This document shows positions 50,759 to 61,110 of a stretch of 64,000 nucleotides of DNA, piece after piece; within the stretch, counting starts at the first letter, position 1; the number at the start of each line of letters is the position of its first letter. The DNA comes from Pseudopyrenochaeta lycopersici (Eukaryota; Ascomycota; Dothideomycetes; Pleosporales; Pseudopyrenochaetaceae): NCBI GenBank assembly GCA_003313425.1, contig NHZP01000036.1, forward strand, positions 248,001-312,000, written 5' to 3'. The notes below the pieces were generated by a model, which made no database searches, was not told where the DNA came from, and saw only the letters and a program-made list of their open reading frames with translations. The position numbers and the translations under genes were made by a program.

Positions 50759-53700
50759 CAGTGATGTTATTGGATTGGAGGGCATTTGGATTGGACTGGC
50801 GTGGATCGTATTTGGATGGGGTGGATCCGGTGCCTCAAATATTTGGATTGGATTGGATCGATTCGCTGTAGGCTCCTGGAGCTCCAATGACTTAACCCAA
50901 CTGGGCAAAGGCTAAACTCGATTAGACAGGTAGCGACTCAAGCGAATTTGTTGTAGCAGCACCAAGCACCAGTACACGCGTCTGTCATACCGCGTAATGC
51001 TACAAGGACGATGTTTCCTAATAAAATTCTTTGGGAAAACGCGTCACGCACATCTATTGAAGTACTCTCGATATGGCAGACATGCCCATACGGTCCACTT
51101 ATCAGTAACACCATGACGATCAAAAGCTACTTCAGCGGCTGCTCTAAGGCCACAGATACCGACAGAATTATTCTTGCCCCATCATCTATCAGCCCTCGCC
51201 GAAATGACGTCGCCGATGACACGTTGATCGAGCCCGACGAGTTTAAACTGAATGGGAAGCAGTATGTCCGCTGCCGCGTTTTGGCGAAGCCCCAGAAGCA
51301 TAATAGGAAGAGGACGTCCATTGTTTGGATGTATGGTGAGGATATCCAGTTCAAGCAGGATCCGACGAAGAGGTTCTGGTACTGTTACTTATGCGAACAA
51401 AAACATCACCAGCAAGAGCTTCCAACATCCGGAAACGGTAATACTACTGCCCTAGACCACCTCGAATCAAAACACCAAATTGATAGGAAGACTGGTGAAT
51501 TCAACCCGAGAAAGAAGGGTTCGTCACAGCCATCAATCATTGACTTCAATAATATATCCACCCTTGTATTCAGACGCCGGTTTGACGAATTTAAGGAACT
51601 TCTCATTCGGTGGATCGTCTACTGCCATATCGCCTTCTTTCAGATTGAGAATGCCTACTTCCGCGAACTCCTCTTTTACATCTTTCCTGGCCTAACAAAG
51701 CTCCTCCCGAAGGCCAGGCTGGTAATTCGCAGGTGGATTAAAGAGGCGTTTGACGCACGGAAGGAGAGGCTGCGTCTGGACATGGAAGAGGCCCACAGCA
51801 ATGTGTCGATTTCGTTTGACTTATGGACGTCACCTAATTATCTGGCCATACTCGGTTGTGTCGCTCACTTCATCGACAAAAAGGGCAAGCGACGAACAGC
51901 TGTTCTTGCGCTTCGTGAACTCGCTGGCGAACATTCAGGCGAGAATATGGCGGATGTCCTCCTCCATATATTCGACAACTATAAGATTAGTGGCCGAATT
52001 GGGTACTTTATGGCAGATAACGCGAGTTCAAATGATACCTGCGTTGACCTGGTCCTTCAAGCTCTTTATCCAAATATGAGTAAAAAGCAGCGCCTACGAC
52101 GACGTCTTCGGTGTTTTGGCCATATTGCCAACCTCTGCGCGCAGGCTTTTATCATCGGAAAGGACGCAGAGAAGATTTGCAGGGACCTTGAAGCTGCATA
52201 TCGCGAAGGGGATTTGAAGCGAATTGGTGAGCTCTGGAGGAAGCGCGGTGCGATAGGAAGGCTCCACAATGTCGTACGATATATTCGGGCCAGTCCTCAA
52301 CGTCGTCAGTTCTTTAGATCAATTGAGATTGGCGGTGATCTAGCTGCATTTGATGGATTAGAGGTGAGTTCCTTCGGCCACAACCCGCAGTTAAGGATGT
52401 TAGTAAGGTACTAATGCTACTTTCTTTATAGGTTATTCAGAGCCAGTCCACGCGTTGGAACTCATACTTTCTGTCTATCGGACGCGCCCTTAACGTTAAA
52501 GAACGTATTCAGCTCTTTTGTGATCAATACGAGCCTCCGTCAGGCACAAAAGATGTCCTAGACGACCGCCTAACCCCACGGCAATGGGACGAACTCGGCC
52601 ACCTCCATGACCAACTTGAGACGTTCTACGAGGCTACCCTAATGAATGAAGGGAAGCAGTGGACTCTTGCGGATCATTTTCAGTCGTTGGACTGGCTAAA
52701 TGATGAAATCCAAATTGCCCGACAGAAATTCGAACAGCTTGCCAAAGACGCCCTTCGAAAGCGTGGCCATAGTCAGGATAAGCTGAACGAAGCTGACGAC
52801 TACAATTGGCTTGCCGCTGCTGCTGAAGTTGCCTGGCAGAAATGCGAGCAGTACTACAACAAGGCCGACGAATCACCGGCTTACTACGCCGCTATTTCGT
52901 TAAATCCAACTCTCAAGAACCAATGGTACCATCAAGTCTGGAATGGGAACAACGATAAGCAGCCCTGGATTCAAACAGCCGTTGATGCTGTCAGGGAGTT
53001 CTGGGTTGACGAATATAGAGGCAAGTTCGCTGGAGGCGTCCCTACTCCTAACCACGTATCCAAGGCCCCAATTTTGAAGGAGAAATCGTTCAGTTCTATT
53101 AGGAATCACAAGCGTCTAAAACTATGTCACCTAGAACTGGAATCCGATCTTGATGTACCTGCAATTGACCACTACAACGAGTTTATCAGTACTGATGTTA
53201 TACGCCTCAACGACGACGAAGAATGCGACCTTATTCAGTACTGGAACGAGCGTTATCACTCGCAAACGGACTTAGCCCGTATGGCCCTTGACATATTGGC
53301 CGTGCCTCCCATGTCAGATGATTGCGAACGCCTATTCAGCAGTGCTAAGCTCCTCCTTACGGATCGTCGTTCACGACTCCAGATGGATATAATTGAGGCG
53401 AGCGAATGCCTGCGGGCTTGGTATGGACGCCCTGAGCGCCACGCTTTCGATAACTCTGAGATAGGTTCGATGGAAGGCGAGACAGGTGGTGAAGTGACGT
53501 CTGGTGGCCAGGGTGCAGAAAGGGGAGAGGGCGTTGAGGAGGGTGGCAGCGAGGCGGGTAGCAGTGAGGAAGAGCCCTGTATAATGGAAGAGAAAAGTAC
53601 TACTGGCGAATTTGATAGGTTTTCCCTATAGAATTTAAATATACAGCATGCATCTCTTACACTTGAATCTGCTTACTAATCGCCGAAAAGGGAAATAATG

Positions 53701-53805
53701 CTATTGGATCCATATTGGAGAACCAGGAGCCTATAGGCCTTACCTTCTGGACTGGATTGGATCGAACCTCGGATCCAGCTCCAATCCAATCCAATAACAT
53801 CACTG
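50759..53805 (+). mobile_element. Complete hAT transposon inserted in a hydrolase gene
   Basis: A 3047-bp element with ends CAGTGATGTTATTGGATTGG (left) and the inverse (right), flanked by the perfect 8-bp duplication CTCCCAGT (50751-50758 and 53806-53813). Subterminal regions carry many GGATTGGAT-type repeats on both sides, probable transposase-binding sites. The transposase is intact, so the copy may be autonomous. Confidence 0.97.
51011..53631 (+). CDS. hAT transposase, full length
   Basis: Exons 51011-52363 and 52432-53631 with a 68-nt GTGAGT...TTATAG intron give 850 residues; an internal ATG at 51113 (MTIKSYFSGCSK) may be the true start. Order: BED-type zinc finger (YCYLCEQ...HLESKH, about residues 125-160); RNase H-like core with SISFDLWTSPN (about 275), IGYFMADNASSNDTC (about 340) and RCFGHIANLCAQ; after the intron STRWNSYFLS; and the C-terminal dimerisation domain LARMALDILAVPPMSDDCER, then LFSSAKLLL (about 740). 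The tail is Gly/Glu-rich. No stop or frameshift seen. Confidence 0.94.
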
Positions 53806-54294
53806 CTCCCAGTTGGCTACTTCATCCGACCGCAACAAGTTGGCGAAGGCGGACCACCCGTCCACCAGTGGAGCTTGCGATACAACGGCCTTTACCCTCC
53901 GATCAACAGCACCTACCCAAAGCACGTTGGCTCCACTAAAGGACGAACCCCAAATCCCAATTTTCTCCGGATCCACCTCCGGTCGAGTTTGACTGTACGT
54001 AATGGCGTCCGAAATGTCGCTTGTTTGTGCCGCTCCGTCGACCTCCAATCTAGGCATACCTTCTGCTGCATCACTAGCACCGAATCCACGGTTGTCAAAA
54101 ATAAGACAAGTAATAGGAAGGTTGGCCGTGAAATATTCCGCAACCGCCGTTAGACCCTGCTCCTTAACAGCGGAGAAGCCATGGGAGATGACTACACATG
54201 GCAGCTTCTGGCCCGAGTAATTCGCAGGAGTATAGAACGAGCCACGCAGCGTGGTTTTATCGACCGCCTGAAAAGCAACTGGTTCCACGCCCAT

Positions 54295-54862
54295 GATTGT
54301 AAGGGTTGCTTCAAATTGAGGCTTCGTCGCGAGTTGTAAAAAAGTAAGACGAAGTTTAGACAGCTGTGCTGATGAAAGGAGGGCTTTGGAAGGCCTTATA
54401 AACTTCCTTCGTTATTTAAATTGTCACCTATCCCAGCTGTTTTGTAATCACAATGTAGGCACTTCTTAATTGTAGATCGGCTGGTTGAGCAGGCACGAAT
54501 TAAATCATAGTCAAGGAGCCTGAAGCCGTACCGGCTACTCCCCTGTTGAGTATGTTGATGCAATTTGCCTAATTTAGTAATCCCTTGCATAATTTTCAGT
54601 CGTTGTTAATGCTTGATGATTTGTCTTCATCGGACAAATAAGCGCCAATGGTTTGACCGCACTCGTACGTAGGGTTTCCCCGCATCTTTGTTAAAGCCAA
54701 TGATTACTCACAACCCTAGTGCTGGTCAATGCACACCCTGCAAGCTTGGACGCTGGAAGACTAGTAATCTTAACGTTTTTTGATCATGAGAAGATAATCT
54801 AAGGTTTCCGACTACATCTGTCTAACCGGGTACATCAGTCTAACCAGGATTCGTGTAAACGC
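54295..54862. other. Intergenic between hydrolase and pogo element E
   Basis: Presumed hydrolase promoter; otherwise no feature seen. Confidence 0.5.
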
Positions 54863-54864
54863 TA

Positions 54865-57008
54865 CCGAGGTGGACGGCGTAACGAGCCAGACGGCGTAAC
54901 GAGCCACCCAACCACCAAAATCAACACCACAACTTGAGGCTATTGAGCCTCACAAAATAGCTATTAACGCGATATTTTTTGGTGTTGGGGCCTAGGGGCC
55001 TGTGCAAATATATATAGCTACTCAAATCTAATTGGAGGGTTGATTTCCCTGCTGCGTCGTGAGCGAGCAGGTAGAGCGCCCTCTGCGCCTTGTGCAGACC
55101 CTCCACTATCTCCAGGCTGCGCAACCTCTCTATTTTTTGAGATTGCTTGAGTAGCAGCCTTAAGCCTCATCTTGATCCCCTTTTGCGTAATTTTAAGAGC
55201 GTTTTGAAGTCGTTTTTGAGTCCTACGAGCAGCTGCTCGAGAGGCTTGATCCTCAGCCTTTTGAGCTCTCTCCTTCTCTCTCAATAACTTAGCTGCAACC
55301 CTCGCAGTACGCCTAATCTCCTTTGCCTCAGCCTTAGCCTGCTTCCTTGCCTCACGGAGCTTAGTTGCTTCAATTTTTTGGAGTCGTTTTTGCTCCTCCT
55401 TAAGCTCCTGCTGCTGTAGACGGTCACGTGCTTCCTTCACCTTCCTTGGAGACCAGAATACAGCACCACCATGGTACTCCTCAGGCTGCTCTAATGGTAG
55501 GACCTTGCCTCGCTTCCTACGTCGCCTCTCATTAATAAGAGCCTCTCTAAGGCCTTGAGCCTCGTGTTCAAGCAGCGTTTTCTGAACTGAGATTGAGTGG
55601 AAGGCCTGGCTCAGCTTTTGAGCTCGTGGATCTTGTCTATCCTTGACAACCTGGCGTAGTAGGCCCTCAGTTTTCCTCCAGTTTGAGGCGCTCAAAGCTG
55701 AGGAGTCACTATCACTTAAAATTGCCTCAGGAGCCTCAATGAGGCTAAATCTCTTGAGTATTACCTGAGGATTAAAAGGTGATAGGCCAGTAGCTTCAAA
55801 CGCCTTAAGGATAGTTGATTCCTTAAAGGAGTCCTCCCAGGCTGCCATAAACAGTGGAAAAAAGTCTCTTTTACTCATTGAAGTAAGCCCTTGGCACCTC
55901 TCCATAAAGGCTGAGATCTGATTTGAGTAAGCTGTTGAGAGAGGCTTAAACATAACAACATCTAGTGGTTGAAGCGTGTGAGTTGAGTGAGGAGGATACA
56001 CTGCAAGGAGGATCTTGTTTTGATTGCAGTACTCAATAAAATCCATTGTAAGGTGAGATCCGTGGCCATCAAGGATAAGGAGCCTATAGGAGGAGTGCGC
56101 CTTTGCCTTTGTCCTGCGATCAAACACCTGTTTAAGCCATGCTAGGCCTATATCATTGTTGGTCCATCCTGAGGTTGAGGAGCTGAAAAAGACTTGATGA
56201 GACTCAGGATCGCAGGCCTGCAACCACGAGTCTTGAATTGAGCTTGAGGCTGATTGATATATGAGGGCAGGCTCAAGGGCAGATCCATCAGCGCATACGC
56301 AGGCCAGCAGCGTTATCCACTCTCGACTACCATCCTGGATGTAAGCCTTAATCTTGCGCTCCTCATATAGCCTCCTACTAAACACCCTCTTTGACCTAGT
56401 AACTACTCCTAGCATAAAGCCTTTCTCATCCATATTGTATGTATTGCGAGACTCAACGTTGTATTGGCTAATCTTATCACGCAGGAGATTAAAGTAGAGG
56501 GTGTACTTTGCCCCTGAATCAGCTTGGTGGCGCGATCGATCGATCCCAGTTACCCAATTTGAGATGAGCTCAACCGTGTGATTCTTGATATAGCGATCAA
56601 CCCAGTGTACGCCAAGCTCTTTTTTTGCAATCTGTGAGCCAAAGCGTTGTATCATAGGCCTAGTAGGGGGTAAGCCTTGCTCTGTAAGGCGTTTAATGTA
56701 GTGTAGGAGCTCCTGCTCTTGATAGGGGTGGAGAGCTTGTTGATTTTCTGCCTTGGTGTTGCGTGAGCCTGATACTCCTTGGTGTCTCCGCGCGAGCGTT
56801 GTACGGTTACAGCAATACTTTTTTGCAATTTCTCGATAACTAAATTTTTCTCCAGGCTTCAGCGATTCTATAGCTGCAATTGCAGCCTCGATTGAGCTCA
56901 TATTGGTGAAGGTATCGCTTGTTGAAGTTTTGTTGTTGTTGAGGAGGGGTGGCTCGTTACGCCGTCTGGCTCGTTACGCCGTCTGGCTCGTTACGCCGTC
57001 CACCTCGG
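54865..57008 (-). mobile_element. Pogo-type element E, intact, asymmetric terminal repeats
   Basis: A 2144-bp element flanked by TA (54863-54864 and 57009-57010). Ends read CCGAGGTG, then 17-bp unit GACGGCGTAACGAGCCA twice on the left and three times on the right. The transposase ORF is intact. Confidence 0.93.
55018..56901 (-). CDS. Pogo-type DDE transposase (element E)
   Basis: A 627-residue transposase, distinct from that of A-D. The N-terminal HTH region starts MSSIEAAIAAIESLKPGEKF (psq-like, YREIAKKYCCNRTTLARRHQ), followed by a CENP-B-type HTH (about 65-130, GLPPTRPMIQRFGSQIAKKE). DDE_1 core: YNMDEKGFMLGVV (first Asp, about 158), [17 protein letters not shown] (about 275) and LQPLDVVMFKPLSTAYSNQ (about 315). 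The C-terminal third is a long charged coiled coil (EEQKRLQKIEATKLREARKQ and more), probably for oligomerisation, instead of the zinc knuckle of A, B and D. Stop at 55018. Likely functional. Confidence 0.93.
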   Translation of the reverse strand: MSSIEAAIAAIESLKPGEKFSYREIAKKYCCNRTTLARRHQGVSGSRNTKAENQQALHPYQEQELLHYIKRLTEQGLPPTRPMIQRFGSQIAKKELGVHWVDRYIKNHTVELISNWVTGIDRSRHQADSGAKYTLYFNLLRDKISQYNVESRNTYNMDEKGFMLGVVTRSKRVFSRRLYEERKIKAYIQDGSREWITLLACVCADGSALEPALIYQSASSSIQDSWLQACDPESHQVFFSSSTSGWTNNDIGLAWLKQVFDRRTKAKAHSSYRLLILDGHGSHLTMDFIEYCNQNKILLAVYPPHSTHTLQPLDVVMFKPLSTAYSNQISAFMERCQGLTSMSKRDFFPLFMAAWEDSFKESTILKAFEATGLSPFNPQVILKRFSLIEAPEAILSDSDSSALSASNWRKTEGLLRQVVKDRQDPRAQKLSQAFHSISVQKTLLEHEAQGLREALINERRRRKRGKVLPLEQPEEYHGGAVFWSPRKVKEARDRLQQQELKEEQKRLQKIEATKLREARKQAKAEAKEIRRTARVAAKLLREKERAQKAEDQASRAAARRTQKRLQNALKITQKGIKMRLKAATQAISKNREVAQPGDSGGSAQGAEGALPARSRRSREINPPIRFE

Positions 57009-57128
57009 TAGTGCCAATGGCTCAGTTCTCCGCACGAACGCTGAAGTATAAAAAAGTCCTAATAACCACAGAAAATATTTGATAACCTTGTCATCAAATC
57101 TCCAATCATACTGCAATCAATCCACAAT

Positions 57129-57995
57129 ATGAGCTCCAAACTTCAAGTAGATATCTACATTTCCCCACCTCCTAGAGCCGTCACTGGATTTACCGAGTAC
57201 GAAAAGTCTGTTTGGTCACCCATCAGCTGTGTTCTTGTTCATGGACCCGATTCCGCCGCCCTCATCGATGCACCTATTACCATCGAGCAAGGCGAGGCCA
57301 TAGGGAAATGGATTGCTGAGACCATTCCAAAGAAGAAGCTAAAGTACATTTATACCACCCATGCGCACCCTGATCACTTCATGGCTGTCCCTGTCCTCCA
57401 AAAACTGTTTCCAGGCGTTGAGTTTGTCGCTACATCAAATGTTACAGCTGGCATTCAAGAGTTGTACAACACCACTTATGACCACATCTGGCCGGGTTTC
57501 TTCCCGAACCAGCTCCATCCGACAAAGCCGGTCCCTAAAGCACTTCCAGCTTCTGGGGAGTTCTATATTGACGGCGAGAAACTGCAAGGCATCGAAGTTG
57601 GGCACACAGACAACGAGTTTTTTAGCTTTCTCCACGTGCCTTCCGTCGATCTTATTGTCTCGGGCGATATTGTCTATGGCGAATGCCATCAACATTTTGG
57701 TGAAGCAAATACCCCAGCCAAGCGCAAGGAGTGGCTGGATGCCATTGATCGTATCGAGGCTTTGAAACCGCACATTGTTGTAGCAGGTCACAAGAGAGCT
57801 ACTCAAGCTGATGCGCCATATCTGATTCAGTCGACCAGGGAGTATATTTACACGTTTGAAAGGGAGCTGGCTAATGCGAAGAGCGCTGAGGCATTGTACG
57901 ACCGTATGATTGAGTTGTATCCCCAGAGGTGGAATCTTTTCATTCTGCATTTTGCTTGCCAGTCGTCATTTGCGGCGCGAGAGACCAAAGGCTGA
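57129..57995 (+). CDS. Metallo-beta-lactamase-fold hydrolase
   Basis: A 288-residue intact protein. Metal ligands are in the expected order: THAHPDHF (H-x-H-x-D-H, about residues 78-85), the next His in EVGHTDNEF (about 159), the bridging Asp in VSGDIVYGE (about 179), and the last His in VVAGHKRAT (about 222). MBL-fold proteins hydrolyse thioesters, lactones or phosphoesters; close fungal relatives occur in polyketide and detoxification loci, but nothing here fixes the substrate. No signal peptide, so probably cytosolic. Start ATG 57129, 120 bp from pogo element E, which must have landed in its promoter region. Confidence 0.9.
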   Translation: MSSKLQVDIYISPPPRAVTGFTEYEKSVWSPISCVLVHGPDSAALIDAPITIEQGEAIGKWIAETIPKKKLKYIYTTHAHPDHFMAVPVLQKLFPGVEFVATSNVTAGIQELYNTTYDHIWPGFFPNQLHPTKPVPKALPASGEFYIDGEKLQGIEVGHTDNEFFSFLHVPSVDLIVSGDIVYGECHQHFGEANTPAKRKEWLDAIDRIEALKPHIVVAGHKRATQADAPYLIQSTREYIYTFERELANAKSAEALYDRMIELYPQRWNLFILHFACQSSFAARETKG

Positions 57996-58604
57996 AGAGA
58001 AGCAGGCTGCTCTTGTTGATAATTTATACATGAAATTAGTAATCTTAACTTTTAACACCATCCCGCTGCTGCTAGTTAATGTCCTGCGGGCCGAAACGTT
58101 CGGCTTGCCATGTTTAACTAAGGAAATTTAACTAACTATTGATGATTTGTTATTTGTCCACTCGATTGGGCGGAAGGGGAGGGGGAGGTTCCCACTGTAC
58201 ATAGGCCTGTTGTGTGTAGTTTTCATGTGGATGTGCTAATTAACTATGTAGTGTTTACTGATTAATCGATTTTACCGCAGAACTTCTTCTGCCGTTCAAC
58301 CCACATTGTGAGTCTGTGACACTCGAGCCGAGGATTTTTAAGCCGTTAAAGGCTCATCAGGGAAGGATTGTCGGAGAGTCCGGTGCAGAAGTCAATGCTG
58401 CTAAATGCAGACAAGATATGCGAAGCCCAAGTAGTTAACAGAACTGCACATTTAAAAATATATTCTTGAGTTCGTCAAGATTAGCAAACCGAAGCTTTAG
58501 ACAGGCTTTGGACAGATATTTGTAAACGTCTCAGCGAGCGCCTTTCACGCATGATCCCTTTTCCGGCTGTCTTTTCACCTTGTCGACGGTGTGACCTTCC
58601 ATAT
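57996..58604. other. Intergenic, no supported gene
   Basis: 3' regions of two convergent genes; no repeat ends seen. Confidence 0.5.
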
Positions 58605-59051
58605 TTAATATGCGCCAGGATATGGGACGGCACGGTTTTCCTTGACCCATAACTTTTCCTCCTCGCTTCCAAATGCTGGTGGAATCATTCCATTGACCTT
58701 CCACAGACGCCGCTCCGTTTCATCAATGTGAAACTCCCAGCTATATCCCTTGTCGGCAACATGAGGCTTCAAAGCCATGTCGAGTCGAGCGGTGACCCTC
58801 TTATACGCTTCGTCCTCATTGGGCATATTTACAGCAATATGCTCCGCGAAAACTCGAATAAATGGCTTGTCAAACACATGTTCCGCGCCCACCCATGTGT
58901 CTCCAGGAGGCATTTTCAAAAAGTTCACGACCACATAGAAGGCGGGGAGGCCGATTTCTGTATAGATCTTTGTGATGTCTTGCGTGAGGGCCTTCTTTGA
59001 GGGCAGGTCCTCAAACGTGCCTTCGGGATGAAAGATGAGCCAGAGAGGCAT
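58605..59051 (-). CDS. Tautomerase-like protein (cis-CaaD-like)
   Basis: A 148-residue protein starting Met-Pro-Leu-Trp (MPLWLIFHPEGTFED). Removal of Met exposes Pro1, the catalytic base of the tautomerase superfamily. The pattern of helix ALTQDITKIYTEIGLPAFYV followed by VVNFLKMPPGDTWVGAE and a second, divergent half (FIRVFAEHIAVNM) matches the fused two-module tautomerases related to cis-3-chloroacrylic acid dehalogenase, common and mostly uncharacterised in ascomycetes. Single exon, intact. It converges on the MBL-fold gene. Confidence 0.85.
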   Translation of the reverse strand: MPLWLIFHPEGTFEDLPSKKALTQDITKIYTEIGLPAFYVVVNFLKMPPGDTWVGAEHVFDKPFIRVFAEHIAVNMPNEDEAYKRVTARLDMALKPHVADKGYSWEFHIDETERRLWKVNGMIPPAFGSEEEKLWVKENRAVPYPGAY

Positions 59052-59213
59052 GGCGAAATGAGAAGTAAGACGATATGGACAGATGCTATGAGCAGAGAGC
59101 AGAAACTGAGCAGATTGAGAGAAAGAGATATCGGTTGAACGAGATGATGCTGTGAAGCTTTATGGTACGAACAATAACGATTGATATTCGTTAAGTACGT
59201 AAGTATGCTACCC

Positions 59214-59310
59214 CGCCAGCTAGTGAGATTTGTCCCCCGCGCCAGTGCTAGTGGAAATTATTCACTCAACCTAGCCTGGCGCGTAATCTATGAACGCGAC
59301 ACCGTCGGGC
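59214..59310 (+). repeat. MULE terminus fragment
   Basis: GCTAGTGAGATTTGTCCCCC is followed 45 bp later by GCGTAATCTATGAACGCGAC, which matches the segment just outside the transposase gene of the MULE at 31.8-36.9 kb (minus strand near 36860). No transposase follows. Confidence 0.6.
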
Positions 59311-59569
59311 AACACTATGGACCACCCACTACTTTATTTTGGACCACCCACCGCACATGCCACTGCGTCTGTGCGCTCGTATTCGCTCGAAATCGAGTTG
59401 TTTAGGAACAACTATGGACCACCCATTTGAAGTACGATGGTCTCCTGGATCAAAACTGTATCAGACTTCAGGTAGCAGTAAGCACATACTGGCCGGGCGC
59501 ATCCTACGCGTCCTCTGCACTTCTAGTTCTGAGTCATTCCTTTTGGCGCGAAGCTATCATGCATATCAG

Positions 59570-60130
59570 TAGCTTCTATGGAGTAGGTCCGGATTAGGCC
59601 GCTCGACGTTCTCGATAGAAGATCCTAGCGCGTTTAGACTGTACATGTCCCTGTGCAATGTCTTGGACAGAATTTCTAGCGACTTCGAAAAGATTACCTG
59701 ATGTGCGGCTTCGGTTCCACTAGGAAAGACCTTACCAGACGCCTTTACGAAGAGGAAATACTTTGCAGACTGATGCACAAAGTAGACTGTGTCTCCTTGC
59801 AGAGTAAGGAACGATCCACAGAGGCTAATAACCTCCCGCACTGACTGCATATCGTCTACGAATTCTTTAAGCTGCTCGACGAGCGCGACTAATTCAGGAA
59901 TCGTAATAGTTAGGTCGATACAAGACTGCAGTCGCAGCCAGTACCTGCTGACAGGTCTCAGCGTCGTCTGACTTACTTATCTGGTCCATCATCCGCTCGT
60001 AGCCTAGGTGGGAATAAGGCTAACTTCTTCAGCACGTGCCGATTTGCTGTCACTTGGAGGTCTTGGCATACGAACGCTACCCAGAGACCTATGAACCTCC
60101 GCCAGCGCGCTGCCGATTAAGAGGCGCACG
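59570..60130 (-). pseudogene. NACHT-type NLR fragment, decayed
   Basis: Minus-strand blocks in three frames follow the order of a fungal NACHT NTPase: LWVAFVCQDLQ, then YERMMDQISKSDDAETCQQV, LAATAVLYRP, ELVALVEQLKEF, VREVISLCGSFL, TVYFVHQSAKYFLF and KTLHRDMYSLNALG, i.e. the part after the nucleotide-binding domain (winged-helix region). At least two single-base shifts separate the blocks. The P-loop half, N-terminal effector domain and C-terminal repeats are absent. Intact homologues act in heterokaryon incompatibility and related immunity; this copy cannot. Confidence 0.8.
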
Positions 60131-60179
60131 ACGCCGGAATTGCCCTGCGGATTGGGGACCCCAGAAAACCACCTGGCTC

Positions 60180-60650
60180 ACTATCGACTTCTAATCATAT
60201 ACAGCATACAGTAGCGTATCACTTTTTCTTTCTTTCCTATGTTGAGCATGGTGTTAGATATGCGATCAGCAGGTCTCATAGTTGGCTTCTGAATTGGAGC
60301 AGGTGTGTTGATAACAGAATGTACATAGCTGGTGCATCGTAACGGCCCATACCCACTGGGTGCATGGCCATAATAGAACACACACACACACCGAGATATA
60401 CTGAATTTGATGAGAGTGGGAGAAAACAGTGATAGAAAGACTGAGCCGCATGTGGCGGAACCCAGGCTCCAGAGCACACTAACCTGTACCGTTGTTTGAC
60501 GCTTAACTTAGCTCAGTAAGGCAGATGCCAAGAGATCTGATTCCGGGCGCCTGGAAGTCATCTTCGGAAGACGGTGGGTTCGTCACGGCTATCATACTGT
60601 TCTGCAGCGAACTGGCGTTAATGGCCGGCAGCGCTCATTGATCTCTACCC
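60180..60650. other. Intergenic, no supported gene
   Basis: Low-complexity CACACACACA run near 60390. No coding signature. Confidence 0.45.
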
Positions 60651-60831
60651 CAGGATGGCCGAGTCCAAGTTGAATGAATTTCTGCGGCTATGTGTGGAGA
60701 CCTTGATTTTCAATGCCAAGCATCCGCAGCCAACCGCGCATGGCGAGGTGCTTGGCCCGCTCGTTGCAAAAATAGCGACTGACTGCGCCATCCATTGCGA
60801 ACTCGTTCGGCGACCATCGCTTCACATGGTA

Positions 60832-61110
60832 CCGTAAAAACTTGCCTGCTCCGCCGAGCGCTAGTAGGGGGAGCAGTTCCCGCAAACAGTGGAGAAGTGG
60901 TAAGCGGGCCAATGCAGCCCCAGAATGTATCCTAATTAATATCAGACTACTCTCAAACAGTTTAGGTGCCTAGCGTTTTGAAAAAGCTTAAGGGCAATTT
61001 AAGATTAATCTTTGCATTTTCATAGGCTGCTCTTCGCCCGCTTACCTTTTCTCCACTGTTGGTGAAAACCTCCCCTACTAGCGCTCGGCGGAGCAGGCAA
61101 GTTTTTACGG
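60832..61110. mobile_element. TA-flanked MITE with long inverted repeats
   Basis: A 279-bp unit with about 75-bp imperfect inverted repeats beginning CCGTAAAAACTTGCCTGCTC on both ends, TA at 60830-60831 and 61111-61112, and no ORF. It interrupts a short frame that starts at ATG 60655 and would otherwise end shortly after 61112. Confidence 0.85.

Larger units (their letters stand above)
50201..54294 (-). pseudogene. Alpha/beta hydrolase gene split by a hAT element
   Basis: N-terminal exon 54294-53806 begins MGVEPVAFQAVDKTTLRGSF and has the lid/oxyanion region VVISHGFSAVKEQG and the nucleophile elbow GIWGSSFSG (G-x-S-x-G, about residue 125). The frame passes straight from codon GAG at 53806 to 50750 when the 3047-bp hAT and one 8-bp target copy are left out. 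After FKNEVTLKS a 64-nt intron (50457-50520) follows with a rare GC donor (AG|GCGAGT...TTAG). The last exon (50456-50201) has TPLLMTVADNDVV with the acid and GGHYEAY with the catalytic His. Length without the insertion is 324 residues with no stop, so the gene was intact until recently. Related fungal hydrolases are often polyketide-associated; the substrate is unknown. Confidence 0.92.

Noticed and set aside
50201..59051. A biosynthetic cluster of hydrolase, MBL-fold and tautomerase genes
   Set aside because: No synthase, P450, transporter or regulator is present in this window, and strands and spacing do not suggest co-regulation.
59320..59430. Direct repeats of CTATGGACCACCCA as transposon ends
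   Set aside because: They are in direct, not inverted, orientation, and no TA- or 8-bp-flanked unit can be defined.
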